DNA from: Mycobacterium sp. M26
GTDB taxonomy: Bacteria; Actinomycetota; Actinomycetes; Mycobacteriales; Mycobacteriaceae
Direction of reading: 5' to 3'
Assembly: GCF_001494595.1 (NCBI RefSeq)
Contig: NZ_LN929908.1
Location: forward strand, 2,021,716 to 2,085,715
DNA: 64,000 nucleotides
Shown here: one piece after another, positions 27,057 to 35,501 of the stretch
Layout: each line of letters opens with the position of its first letter
Position numbering within the stretch: position 1 is the stretch's first letter
Program-made: the position numbers and the translations under genes
Notes under the pieces: model-generated
Databases searched by the model: none
Told to the model about the DNA's origin: nothing
What the model saw: only the letters and a program-made list of their open reading frames with translations

Positions 27057-28547
27057 TCAGAATTCCTCGCGGTGGGCTTCCTGCTCCAGCACCGCATCGA
27101 GGTCGGCGAGCTTGCGCATCGAGGACACCGACCGCGCCGTCCGCATATTGGCGGCCAGCAGGTCCTGGTGGCGGTGCACGAAAGCCCAGTAGCCGGCGGT
27201 GAAGGGGCAGGCATCCTCGCCGAGCCTCTTCTTCGGGTCGAACCGGCAGCTCGAGCAGTGGTTACTCATCCGATTGATGTAGGCGCCGCCGGAGGCGTAC
27301 GGCTTGGTGGCCAGCAGGCCGCCGTCGGCGTGCTGGCTCATGCCGATCACGTTCGTCGGCATCACCCACGCGAAGCCGTCGACGAAGGCGGTGGCGAACC
27401 AGTCGCTGAGTTCGCGCGGCTGATAGCCGCGCTCCACGGCGTGGTTGCCCAGGATCATCAGGCGCTGGATGTGGTGCACCCAGCCGCGGTCGCGGACGCC
27501 GGCCACGGCGTGACGCAGACATTCGGCGGAGATCGCGTCGGCGTCCAGGTCGGCCCACCACGGCGGCAGCGGGGTGTCGGCCTGCAGCCGGTTGTTGTCC
27601 AGATAGTCCGGCCCGAAATGCCAGTACAGATGCCACATGTATTCGCGCCAGCCCAGGATCTGGCGGATGAAGCCCTCGGTGGCGGCCAGCGGGGCGGCGC
27701 CGTCGCGGTACGCCTTCTCGGCTGCATGTACCGCGTCCAGCGGGTGCAGCACCCCCAGATTCAGCGGGACCGACAGTAGCGAGTGGGCCATCGCCCAGTC
27801 CCCGCCCATCATGGCGTCCTCGTAGCGGCCGAACAGCGGAAGCCGGTCGTCGATGAACTTCTTCAATGCCCGGCGCGCCTCGGCCGGGGTGACCGGGAAC
27901 AGCCGGGGTCCGTCGCGGCCGACGGTGTCCAATCCCATGGCGTCGAGATCGCGGCGCACCGCGTCATCGATCTCGTCCTCGCGCGGCCGGTACGGAGCGG
28001 GTACGTCGAGGGTGGTGCTGCCCTTGGGCGGGGACTCCCGGTTGTCGGTGTCGTAGTTCCACCGGCCTCCCACCGGTTCGGAGCCGTCCATCAGGACATC
28101 GAACCGACGCCTCTGGTCGCGGTAGAAGTCCTCCATCCGGAATCGCTTGCGGGTTCCGGCCCAGGTGTGAAAATCCTTGCGCGGCAGCGCAAATGTCGGC
28201 GTCGGGAGAATATCGGCGACCAGGCCGTCGCGGCGCAGCCGCTCGACGAACTCGGCGGCGGCGAAGGACGTCGGTTCGTGCACCAGGACCGGGCGCCCGT
28301 AGTCGCGCAGCGCCTGGGTGTAGGTGTCGGCCTGCAGCAGCGTGGCGCGCTCCCCGAGATCGGCGGCAGCGTGTCGCAACGCCGAGACCACCAGGTGCAG
28401 CTTCTGCCGGTGGAAGCGGCGTCGGCGCAGTGCGGAGGCGGCCTCCACCAGCAGCACCGGCCGGTGCGCGTGCTCGCCGCCGTAAACCCTGGGCCCCAGC
28501 TGGTCGGCGAACAGCCACAGCGGGGTGTCGTCGGCAGCGCTGCTCAT
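27057..28547 (-). CDS. Cryptochrome/photolyase-related protein of the FeS-BCP (PhrB/deoxyribodipyrimidine photolyase-related) type
   Basis: Protein of 496 aa. The N-terminus LWLFADQLGP and HKQ-like FHRQKLHLVVSALRH match the bacterial iron-sulfur photolyase/cryptochrome family, which repairs (6-4) UV lesions with FAD and carries a [4Fe-4S] cluster. Cluster cysteines are seen in NHCSSCRFDPKKRLGEDACPF (split at the loop). FAD-binding segments LGWREYMWHLYW and WVHHIQRLMILGNHA are conserved. ATG 28547 was chosen because homology starts there; the longer frame upstream is antisense of kinase sequence. It follows the kinase gene by 7 bases in the same operon, which is unusual. Confidence 0.9.
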   Translation of the reverse strand: MSSAADDTPLWLFADQLGPRVYGGEHAHRPVLLVEAASALRRRRFHRQKLHLVVSALRHAAADLGERATLLQADTYTQALRDYGRPVLVHEPTSFAAAEFVERLRRDGLVADILPTPTFALPRKDFHTWAGTRKRFRMEDFYRDQRRRFDVLMDGSEPVGGRWNYDTDNRESPPKGSTTLDVPAPYRPREDEIDDAVRRDLDAMGLDTVGRDGPRLFPVTPAEARRALKKFIDDRLPLFGRYEDAMMGGDWAMAHSLLSVPLNLGVLHPLDAVHAAEKAYRDGAAPLAATEGFIRQILGWREYMWHLYWHFGPDYLDNNRLQADTPLPPWWADLDADAISAECLRHAVAGVRDRGWVHHIQRLMILGNHAVERGYQPRELSDWFATAFVDGFAWVMPTNVIGMSQHADGGLLATKPYASGGAYINRMSNHCSSCRFDPKKRLGEDACPFTAGYWAFVHRHQDLLAANMRTARSVSSMRKLADLDAVLEQEAHREEF

Positions 28548-28554
28548 GGAAGCC

Positions 28555-30021
28555 CTAGCCGCCGTTGCCGCGCAGAATCTCCTCCGCGCAGCGCAGTCTG
28601 CTGTGTCCGGTCTCGGCCATACAGATGCGCACCGGGGACTCGTCCTCCGACGGCGGTGCCGCGCTGGGCGGCGCGGACAGGATCGGGTTGGGAATCTCGG
28701 TCTGATGCACTGACCACAGGTAGCGGTTTGTGTACTGCAGTTGGCTGCAGTACACCGTGGCGCCGTCGGCGGTGGTGCCGGTGGCGCCGGGTTCGCCGCA
28801 CCGGGCGCCGACAACGGCCGCCGGCGCCTGGTCGACGGTGACGGTGTTGGTATCGGTCACCGCGGGGCTCGCTGTGGTGGTGGTGGTTTCGGTGGCCGTC
28901 GTTTCGGTGGGTGTCGTGGTGATCGGCGGGGGAGCCGGGGCGGGGCTGCTGGAGGTGGTGGAGTCACGCATCTCGCTGCTCATCACGTCCTCGCCGCGGA
29001 ACCGGCCGGCGACGAATGCCACCGCCACCACCAGGAGCAGGCCCAGTAGCGCCGGCAGCAGAACCCGCGGGCGCGTCCACCAGCGCCCGTGGGCAGGCAC
29101 GGCTTCGGCGCCGGTGGGTGCCGCGTCGGCGATGGGCGTGATGCTGGTGGCATCGGGGTCAGCGCCGATGTCGCCGGACATCGGCGTGGTGATGTGGTGG
29201 GCCAGCGCCCGGGCGAAGTCGACGCAGCGGTCGAAGCGCTGGGCGGGGTCCTTCGACATCGCCTTGCGCAGCGCCGAATCGAGAGTGGCCAGCTCTGGAC
29301 GGGAATCGGCCAGGCTCGGCGGCATAGCGGTCAGGTGCTGGCTGATGACGACGGCCGGGTTGGAGTGTGAGAACGGTGGTGAGCCGGTCAGCAGGTGGTA
29401 GGCGGTGGCGGCCAGCGCGTACTGATCGGCCCGGCCGTCCAGATCGCGGCCCATCAGCTGCTCGGGCGCGGCATAGGACACCGTGCCGACCGTCATATTG
29501 GTCTGGGTCAGCCCGCTGGCTTCATTCTCCCAGCGCGCAATTCCGAAGTCCGCCAGCACAATTCGCTGTTCGCCGGATTCCAGGCGGGCGAGCAGGATGT
29601 TCGCCGGCTTGACGTCGCGGTGCAGCAGGTGGCGCTGATGGGCGTAGTCGAGCGCCTCGGCGACGGAGGTGACGATGTTGAGCACGTCGCGCTGGGGCAG
29701 TCCGGTGGGATGGCTGCGCAGCAGATTGGCGGCGTCGGTGCCGTCGACGTAGTCCATCGCAATCCACAACTGGCCGTCGACCTCACCGCGGTCGTGTACC
29801 CCGACGATGTTGGGGTGCCAGAGCGTGGCGGCGATATCCGCCTCGCGCTCGAATCGGGCCCGGTATTCGGCGTCGGTGCTGACCGAGGCCGGCAGCACCT
29901 TGAGCGCGTCGCGGCGGGGCAGGCGGGGATGCTGCGCGAGGTAGACCTCGCCCATCCCGCCCACGCCCAGCAACCGCAGGATGGTGTAGCCGGCGAACGT
30001 CTCGCCCTCGGCCAACGGCAT
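28555..30021 (-). CDS. PknF-like transmembrane Ser/Thr protein kinase
   Basis: Protein of 488 aa. The N-terminus MPLAEGETFAGYTILRLLG and the whole kinase domain (about 10-275) closely follow mycobacterial PknF. Glycine loop GVGGMGEV, Lys41, catalytic HRDVKPAN (Asp136) and DFG (158-160) are present. The activation loop has several Thr (about 172-180), followed by APEQ. One membrane helix is at about 318-340. The extracellular part is Thr/Pro-rich, then a domain with four Cys (ARCGEP, VYCSQ, RICMAE, RLRCAEE). ATG 30021 was preferred over an upstream start by this alignment. It sits between the TetR gene (28 bases) and the photolyase gene (7 bases). Confidence 0.93.
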   Translation of the reverse strand: MPLAEGETFAGYTILRLLGVGGMGEVYLAQHPRLPRRDALKVLPASVSTDAEYRARFEREADIAATLWHPNIVGVHDRGEVDGQLWIAMDYVDGTDAANLLRSHPTGLPQRDVLNIVTSVAEALDYAHQRHLLHRDVKPANILLARLESGEQRIVLADFGIARWENEASGLTQTNMTVGTVSYAAPEQLMGRDLDGRADQYALAATAYHLLTGSPPFSHSNPAVVISQHLTAMPPSLADSRPELATLDSALRKAMSKDPAQRFDRCVDFARALAHHITTPMSGDIGADPDATSITPIADAAPTGAEAVPAHGRWWTRPRVLLPALLGLLLVVAVAFVAGRFRGEDVMSSEMRDSTTSSSPAPAPPPITTTPTETTATETTTTTASPAVTDTNTVTVDQAPAAVVGARCGEPGATGTTADGATVYCSQLQYTNRYLWSVHQTEIPNPILSAPPSAAPPSEDESPVRICMAETGHSRLRCAEEILRGNGG

Positions 30022-30049
30022 GGACCCGATCCTACGGGCGCGGCTGAGC

Positions 30050-30745
30050 TCAGCCGACACCCTGTAGCGCGGCGCCGGCCGCGTAGCGCCGCAGCCGCTC
30101 GCGGGTACCGTCGCGCAGCGCGGTCAGCGCGTCATCGGTGACGCCGAGCACTCGCAGACAGGCGTCGGCAACGTGGTGGGGCAGCGCGATGCGGTCCGGT
30201 CGTGGCTGTCCTGACCACATGTTCACCAGCGACTCGACCAGGCGGAACGGCAGGTCGGCGGCATCGTCGTGGACTCCGGTGGTGGCCAGGATCGTCCGGC
30301 TCAGGTCCAGGTAGCCCAGCCGCAGCCGCTCCCGCTCGGTCCAGAACGTGGCCAGTCGGGCTTCGCGCAACTCCGGGAGCAGATAGAGCGCGCCGAGATT
30401 CCATCGCGAGGTCAGCAGCTGGGCGCCGTCGAAGGCGGCGAGCGCATGCAGGCATTGGGTCGCCGACAGCGGCGGATCGCCATCGCGCAGATCGGCCAGG
30501 AAACACAGTGTCGGCGTCACCGTCTGGTGCAGCAGCGCCGACAGCAGTTCGTCCTTGGTTTTGAAGTAGTGGTAGAGCGAGGCCTGCCGGATACCCACCG
30601 CGGCCGCGATGGCCCTGGTGGACGTGCTGGCATAGCCGCGCGTGGTGAACAGTTCCCCCGCGGCGTCCAGAATCTCGTCTCGGGCGGTCGTACCGGGCCT
30701 GCGCTGTTCGGTCAGGCGCGGGCGCCCCGCCCGCGGTGTCGCCAT
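30050..30745 (-). CDS. TetR-family transcriptional regulator
   Basis: Protein of 231 aa. The TetR HTH is at about residues 22-68: TRAIAAAVGIRQASLYHYFKTKDELL is textbook. The C-terminal ligand domain is helical. The gene is divergent from the eleven-gene importer/ureide operon starting at 30967 and leads the kinase/photolyase genes. Two copies of CTGTC-N4-GACAG in the shared 221-bp promoter region are likely operators for it. The ligand could be a substrate or intermediate of the divergent operon. Confidence 0.92.
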   Translation of the reverse strand: MATPRAGRPRLTEQRRPGTTARDEILDAAGELFTTRGYASTSTRAIAAAVGIRQASLYHYFKTKDELLSALLHQTVTPTLCFLADLRDGDPPLSATQCLHALAAFDGAQLLTSRWNLGALYLLPELREARLATFWTERERLRLGYLDLSRTILATTGVHDDAADLPFRLVESLVNMWSGQPRPDRIALPHHVADACLRVLGVTDDALTALRDGTRERLRRYAAGAALQGVG

Positions 30746-30793
30746 GGTTTCGATGGTGACCCACGCGACCTGGGAAAAAACAGACCTGCGGAT

Positions 30794-30813
30794 TTTCTGT
30801 CACACGACAGAAA
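30794..30813. promoter_or_regulatory. Candidate TetR operator, copy 1
   Basis: The sequence TTTCTGTCACACGACAGAAA is a perfect 8-bp inverted repeat with a 4-base spacer. Its 14-base core CTGTC-ACAC-GACAG recurs as CTGTC-AAAC-GACAG at 30892-30905. It lies 49 bases upstream of the TetR start codon. Size and symmetry are typical of a TetR dimer site. Not experimentally known. Confidence 0.65.
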
Positions 30814-30816
30814 CGC

Positions 30817-30858
30817 GCGATACCTATCGGTTACGCCGCGATAAGTATTGGTTACGCC
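30817..30858 (+). repeat. 21-bp tandem direct repeat in divergent promoter
   Basis: Two adjacent 21-base units (30817-30837 and 30838-30858) share 18 bases; the conserved part is GCGATA-N2-TAT-N-GGTTACGCC. The period is two helical turns, so both copies face the same side of DNA. It lies between the two CTGTC-N4-GACAG palindromes. It could be the site of a second regulator, for example an activator of the ureide operon. Confidence 0.75.
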
Positions 30859-30891
30859 AGCGACACCAACCGCGACATCGCTACCGCAAAA

Positions 30892-30905
30892 CTGTCAAAC
30901 GACAG
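30892..30905. promoter_or_regulatory. Candidate TetR operator, copy 2
   Basis: CTGTCAAACGACAG has 5-bp perfect arms with a 4-base spacer and differs from the core of copy 1 in one base. It is 61 bases upstream of the ABC ATPase start codon. Equivalent points of the two copies are 95 bases apart, close to nine helical turns. Position suggests control of the rightward operon. Confidence 0.6.
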
Positions 30906-30966
30906 GCTGGTGCCTCACCGACGAGCACCGCCACCGTGAACCCCTCACCCTCACGGGAGCAAACTG

Positions 30967-32970
30967 GTGATGGCGAGTACCGCAAGCGTCGAGCTACAGG
31001 CGGACGTGGCGCCCGCGCCCGGCGGCGGCGACGCGGTCGCGGTGGTCGATGACGTGCATGTCACGTTCCGCCGGGCGGGCAAGGACGTGCACGCCCTGCG
31101 TGGCGTGTCTCTGCAGATCGAGCCCGGCGAAATCATCGGGCTGGTCGGCGAATCCGGCTCCGGCAAGAGCGTTTTGGGCTTCAGCATGCTGGGCCTGCTC
31201 GGGAGCAAGGCCACTGTCACGGGCAGAGTCCGGGTGTGCGGCACCGATATGGTCAGCGGGGAGGCCAAGCAGCTGCGTAAGGTCCGCCGCCTGGACCTCG
31301 GAGCGGTGTTCCAGGACCCGATGACGTCGCTGAACCCGACGATGCGCATCGGCAAGCAGGTCGAGGAAGTCGCGGGCAGTCCCGAGGAAGCGCTCAAACT
31401 GCTGACCGCCGTGGGTATCCCGGAGCCGGAACGGCGGATGCGCGCCTACCCGCACGAACTGTCCGGCGGTCTGCGCCAGCGGGTGATGATCGCCATCGCG
31501 GTGGCCGGCAACCCGGAACTCATCATCGCCGACGAGCCGACCACCGCGCTGGACGTCACGGTCCAGGCGCAGGTGCTGGCGCTACTGCAACGCCTGCGCA
31601 GCGACATCGGTTGCAGCATCGTGCTGATCACCCACGACCTCGGGGTCGCCGCCCAGATCGCCGACCGGATAGCCGTGCTGTATGCCGGTCGGATCGCCGA
31701 GATAGGGCCCACCGCTGAGGTTCTCGACGCGCCGGCACACCCTTACACCTACGGTCTGCTGCGCTCGCGGCTCACCCTGGAGACCTCGCGGGACCATCGG
31801 CTCACCGCGATGGCCGGACAGGTCCCCAGCCCCACTGCACCGTTGTCCGGCTGCGCGTTCGTGCCGCGGTGCCCGCTGGCCCGCCCGGACTGCTCCGTCA
31901 CACCGCCGGAGCCGGTCGCCGTCGACGCCGGGCGGGTCAGCGCCTGCCTGATCGCCCCGCCGGAGATGCGGACCCTGCTCGAGGCCGAGATCGGTTCGCT
32001 GGGTGAGGCTTTCGCCGCCGGTGAGGGCACCTCCGACCAACCGCCGGCAGTCCAGGTCAAGAATGTGATCAAAGCCTTCACCGTGCGCCGCCGCTGGCTG
32101 GACCGGTCCGGGCCGAAGCAGAGCAAGCTGCAGGCCCTGCGCGGGGTGTCGCTGACCGTGGCCCACGGCGAGTCGGTGGCTTTGGTGGGGGAGAGCGGCT
32201 CGGGCAAGTCCACTCTGTTGCGCATCATCGCCGGGCTGGACACCCCCACCTACGGCGACGTCGACCTGGCCGGCGGGCAGCGGCCGCAGATGGTGTTCCA
32301 GGACGCCGGTGCCTCGTTGACGCCCTGGCTGTCGGTCGGTGAACTGATCGGCGAGCGGCTGCGCGCCACGTCGATGTCACGCAGCGAGCGCAAGCAGGCT
32401 GTTGCCGAGGTCCTCGAGCGCGTCGGCCTGCCCCAGGAGGTGGCCAAGTCCCGGGCCGCGCAACTGTCCGGCGGTCAGCGCCAACGGGTTTCGCTGGCGC
32501 GGGCCACGGTGATCCCGCCGCAGGTGCTGCTGTGCGACGAGCCCACCAGCGCCCTGGACGTCTCGCTGGCAGCCTCGGTGCTCAACCTCATCGGTGACCT
32601 GCGGCGCAGTCTGGACATGTCGGTGGTCTTCGTGACCCATGACCTGTCGGTGGCGCGGGTGGTGGCCGACCGGATCGCCGTCATGTACCTGGGCCGCATC
32701 GTCGAGATCGGACCCGCCGATGAGGTCATCGGCAACCCGACGCATCCCTACACCCAGGCGCTGGTCGATGCGATCCCGGACCTCGGCCGGGACTGCCGGG
32801 TGCTCGCCGGGGAACCCGCCAGCCCGCTGTCACCGCCCACCGGGTGCGCCTTCCACCCACGGTGCCCGATTGCGATCGACGCCTGTTCGGACGCCGGACT
32901 CGACGTCCGGCTCGAGGGCGTCCCGGGAAGTCCGCACCAGGTGGCCTGTATCGAACGGAAGGCGCGCTGA
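30967..32970 (+). CDS. Fused dual ATP-binding protein of a peptide/nickel/opine-type ABC importer (DppDF-like)
   Basis: Protein of 667 aa with two complete ABC domains. The first has Walker A GESGSGKS (61-68), LSGGLRQR and IIADEPTTALD, and ends with the oligopeptide-type cap GCAFVPRCPLARPDC. The second has Walker A at 408-415, LSGGQRQR and LLCDEPTSALD, and ends GCAFHPRCP. The Cys-containing ends are typical of the OppD/DppD family. GGGAG at 30955-30959 precedes GTG 30967 by 7 bases and ATG 30970 by 10. It is the first gene of the operon, and its stop overlaps the next ATG (TGATG). It energises uptake through the permeases that follow. Confidence 0.95.
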   Translation: MMASTASVELQADVAPAPGGGDAVAVVDDVHVTFRRAGKDVHALRGVSLQIEPGEIIGLVGESGSGKSVLGFSMLGLLGSKATVTGRVRVCGTDMVSGEAKQLRKVRRLDLGAVFQDPMTSLNPTMRIGKQVEEVAGSPEEALKLLTAVGIPEPERRMRAYPHELSGGLRQRVMIAIAVAGNPELIIADEPTTALDVTVQAQVLALLQRLRSDIGCSIVLITHDLGVAAQIADRIAVLYAGRIAEIGPTAEVLDAPAHPYTYGLLRSRLTLETSRDHRLTAMAGQVPSPTAPLSGCAFVPRCPLARPDCSVTPPEPVAVDAGRVSACLIAPPEMRTLLEAEIGSLGEAFAAGEGTSDQPPAVQVKNVIKAFTVRRRWLDRSGPKQSKLQALRGVSLTVAHGESVALVGESGSGKSTLLRIIAGLDTPTYGDVDLAGGQRPQMVFQDAGASLTPWLSVGELIGERLRATSMSRSERKQAVAEVLERVGLPQEVAKSRAAQLSGGQRQRVSLARATVIPPQVLLCDEPTSALDVSLAASVLNLIGDLRRSLDMSVVFVTHDLSVARVVADRIAVMYLGRIVEIGPADEVIGNPTHPYTQALVDAIPDLGRDCRVLAGEPASPLSPPTGCAFHPRCPIAIDACSDAGLDVRLEGVPGSPHQVACIERKAR

Positions 32971-33839
32971 TGGCCGTCGCGATTCCCACACCCGCCCTGC
33001 TGCGCAGCAGACAGCGCCGGCTGGCGGCATTGCCCAAAGACCGTGCGCTGATCGTCAATTGGATCGGGCTGTCATTGATCTTCGTGGTCACCCTGGTCGC
33101 CGTGGCGGTGCCGGTGCTGGCCCCGCACAACCCGCTGATCCCGGTCGGTATCCCCCTGCAGGCGCCGGGCAAGAACGGCTTTCTGCTGGGCACCGACAGC
33201 GTGGGCCGTGACATCCTGAGCCGGGTCCTCTACGGCGTGCGGTCGAGTTGGTTCGCCGCCCTGGTGGTGGTGGCCGGCGGCCTGATCATCGGCGGACTCA
33301 TCGGGCTCATCGCCGGGGCGGCCGGCGGCTGGCTGGACGCCACGCTCATGCGGATCACCGACGGCTTTCTGTCGCTGCCGGCGCCGGTGCTGGCGATCGC
33401 CGTCGTCGCGGCGCTGGGACCGGGCTTCGTGCACACCCTGATCGCCGTGTCGATCGTGTGGTGGCCGTTCTACGCCAGGCTGGTTCGCGGCGAGATCGCC
33501 CGGCTCAAGGCGCGCCCGCATGTGGAGGCGGCCCGGCTCTCCGGCGTCGGCCGCGTGCGACTGGCGCTGCGACACCTGCTGCCCGGTGCGGTTCCCAACG
33601 CCCTGGTGGCAGCCAGCCTCGATATCGGCACGCTGATCCTGACCCTGGCTGCGCTGTCGTTCCTGGGGCTCGGCCAGTCGGCGCCGGCACCTGAACTCGG
33701 CGCCGACGCGGCCCGCAACCTGAGCTACTTCCTGCAGCAGTGGTGGGTTCCGGTGATGCCCGGTCTCGGGGTTCTGGTTCTTGCCCTGATCGGCAACATC
33801 GCCGGCGACAGCCTGCGCAACCTGATGAAGACGAACTAG
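32970..33839 (+). CDS. ABC importer permease (DppC-like)
   Basis: Inner-membrane permease of 289 aa with about six TM helices. The N-terminal segment GTDSVGRDILSRVLYG is the DppC/OppC hallmark, and the EAA-type loop EAARLSGVGRVRLALRHLLPG contacts the ATPase. The start overlaps the ATPase stop by one base. It is placed before the B-type permease, the reverse of the common dpp order. Confidence 0.93.
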   Translation: MAVAIPTPALLRSRQRRLAALPKDRALIVNWIGLSLIFVVTLVAVAVPVLAPHNPLIPVGIPLQAPGKNGFLLGTDSVGRDILSRVLYGVRSSWFAALVVVAGGLIIGGLIGLIAGAAGGWLDATLMRITDGFLSLPAPVLAIAVVAALGPGFVHTLIAVSIVWWPFYARLVRGEIARLKARPHVEAARLSGVGRVRLALRHLLPGAVPNALVAASLDIGTLILTLAALSFLGLGQSAPAPELGADAARNLSYFLQQWWVPVMPGLGVLVLALIGNIAGDSLRNLMKTN

Positions 33840-33849
33840 GAGGGCGGCG

Positions 33850-34854
33850 ATGAGAACGTTCATAGCTTCCCGGCTGGCCGCGACGATCGCGATCCTGGTC
33901 GCGCTGACCGCGGTGATGTTCGTGCTGCAGAAGATCTCCCCGCTGGATCCGATCAAAGCCCAGATGGGCGCGCAGGCGTCGGCGTCGGCGGTCGCCGCCC
34001 GTCGCGAAGCACTCGGCCTCAATGAGCCTGTGCTGGTGCAGTTCTGGCACTACCTGACAGGGGCGGTACGCGGCGATCTCGGAACGTCCTACCGCACACG
34101 GCATCCGGTCGCATCAGACCTGAGCTCGTTCTTCCCCGCCACCCTCGAACTCGCGATCTACGGGATCATCATCGCGCTGATCCTCGCCGTGCTGCTCGCC
34201 TTCAGCACCACCCTGAAGTGGCGGGGATCAGCAGTGCTGCGCGCCATCCTGTTCACCGGAGCCTCAGCACCGATGTTCCTCCTCGGCATCGTCGGGCTGA
34301 TCGTCTTCTATCAGAAGCTCGGCTGGGTGCCGGCCAACGGCCGCACGGCCATCAGCAATCCACCGACCGGACCGACCGGGCTGCTGACCGTCGATGGTCT
34401 GTTGGCCGGCAGGTTGGACGTCGTCTCCGACGCCCTGCACCACCTGATCCTGCCCGCACTGGTGATCGCACTCGGTCCGGCGGTCGCGATCGGCCGTGTG
34501 CTGCGCTCGAGTCTGCTGACCGACATGGACAGTGACTACGCGCGCACCGCGCGGGCCAAGGGCTTGCCCGAGAGCCGGATCGTGGCCGGCCACGTGCTGC
34601 GTAACTGTGTCGGCTCGGCACTGTCGATGACGGGCCTGCAGGTCGGCCTGATGTTCTCCGGTGTGCTGGTCGTCGAGCAGGTATTCGGCTGGCCCGGGAT
34701 CGGTCAGTACATCGCCCAGAGCATCCCCGTCGCCGACTTCCCGGCCATCGCCGGCGTCACGCTCATGCTGGGCGCGCTCTATGTCTTCATCAACACGGCC
34801 GTGGACCTGCTCCAGGCCGCCGCAGACCCCCGTATCGCAGTGACAGGAGGATAG
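33850..34854 (+). CDS. ABC importer permease (DppB-like)
   Basis: Permease of 334 aa. The start RTFIASRLAATIAILVALTAV is the first TM of the DppB family, and the large periplasmic loop LGLNEPVLVQFWHYL is typical. The EAA loop reads ARTARAKGLPESRIVAGHVLRN. GGAGGG is 5 bases before the ATG. It pairs with the DppC-like protein to form the membrane channel. Confidence 0.93.
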   Translation: MRTFIASRLAATIAILVALTAVMFVLQKISPLDPIKAQMGAQASASAVAARREALGLNEPVLVQFWHYLTGAVRGDLGTSYRTRHPVASDLSSFFPATLELAIYGIIIALILAVLLAFSTTLKWRGSAVLRAILFTGASAPMFLLGIVGLIVFYQKLGWVPANGRTAISNPPTGPTGLLTVDGLLAGRLDVVSDALHHLILPALVIALGPAVAIGRVLRSSLLTDMDSDYARTARAKGLPESRIVAGHVLRNCVGSALSMTGLQVGLMFSGVLVVEQVFGWPGIGQYIAQSIPVADFPAIAGVTLMLGALYVFINTAVDLLQAAADPRIAVTGG

Positions 34855-34859
34855 GTTAG

Positions 34860-35501
34860 GTGCCGAAACAGCCACTGATCGTGGGCAATCCGGTTCTGGT
34901 CGTCGTCGACATGCAGGAGAGCGGCGACATGCCCGCCGAGGAGATGGGCATCGCCCATATGCCCGGTTACGAGGGCCGGATCGAGGTGGCCGAGCGCTTG
35001 ATCTCGGCCGCCCGCGCCGCCGGCATCCCGATCGTGTTCTTCCAGGAAGTACACCGGCCCAGTGGGGTGGACTTCGGGCGTGAACTCGACGGCGCGGAAG
35101 GGGTGCACTGCGTGGACGGCAGGCGCGGCACCCCGCTGCATCCGCGGCTGCTGCCCGACCTCGACGGGCCCAACCACGAGTTCCACATCGTCAAACGGCG
35201 CTACTCCGGTTTCATCGGAACGGAATTCGAGATCGTGCTCTCCGGTCTGAAGGCCGACACGTTGATTCTCGTCGGCGGCCTGACCAATGTCTGCGTGCAC
35301 TACACGTTTGCCGATGCACACCAACGTGACTTCTACGTCCGGGTGGTCTCCGACTGCGTCGGCGGTTCGTCGGTGCCCGCGCACGAGGCCGCCCTCGAGG
35401 CCATGGAATACCTGCAATCCGGCGCAGTGCGCACCAGCGACGAAATCCTTTCCGCCTTCACCTCACTGACCACCCCGGTACTCGAAGGAGCCGCCCGATG
35501 A
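34860..35501 (+). CDS. Isochorismatase-family cysteine hydrolase
   Basis: Protein of 213 aa with the fold's catalytic triad visible: Asp17 in VVVDMQE, Lys112 in HIVKRRYSGF, and Cys145 in GGLTNVCVHYTFADA. The family includes ureidoacrylate amidohydrolase, N-carbamoylsarcosine amidase, biuret hydrolase and nicotinamidase, all cutting amide or carbamoyl bonds. The GTG start at 34860 has GGAGG 9 bases upstream. The end overlaps the lipoprotein gene (ATGA). In this operon a carbamoyl- or ureido-compound substrate is likely, but this is inference. Confidence 0.88.
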   Translation: MPKQPLIVGNPVLVVVDMQESGDMPAEEMGIAHMPGYEGRIEVAERLISAARAAGIPIVFFQEVHRPSGVDFGRELDGAEGVHCVDGRRGTPLHPRLLPDLDGPNHEFHIVKRRYSGFIGTEFEIVLSGLKADTLILVGGLTNVCVHYTFADAHQRDFYVRVVSDCVGGSSVPAHEAALEAMEYLQSGAVRTSDEILSAFTSLTTPVLEGAAR

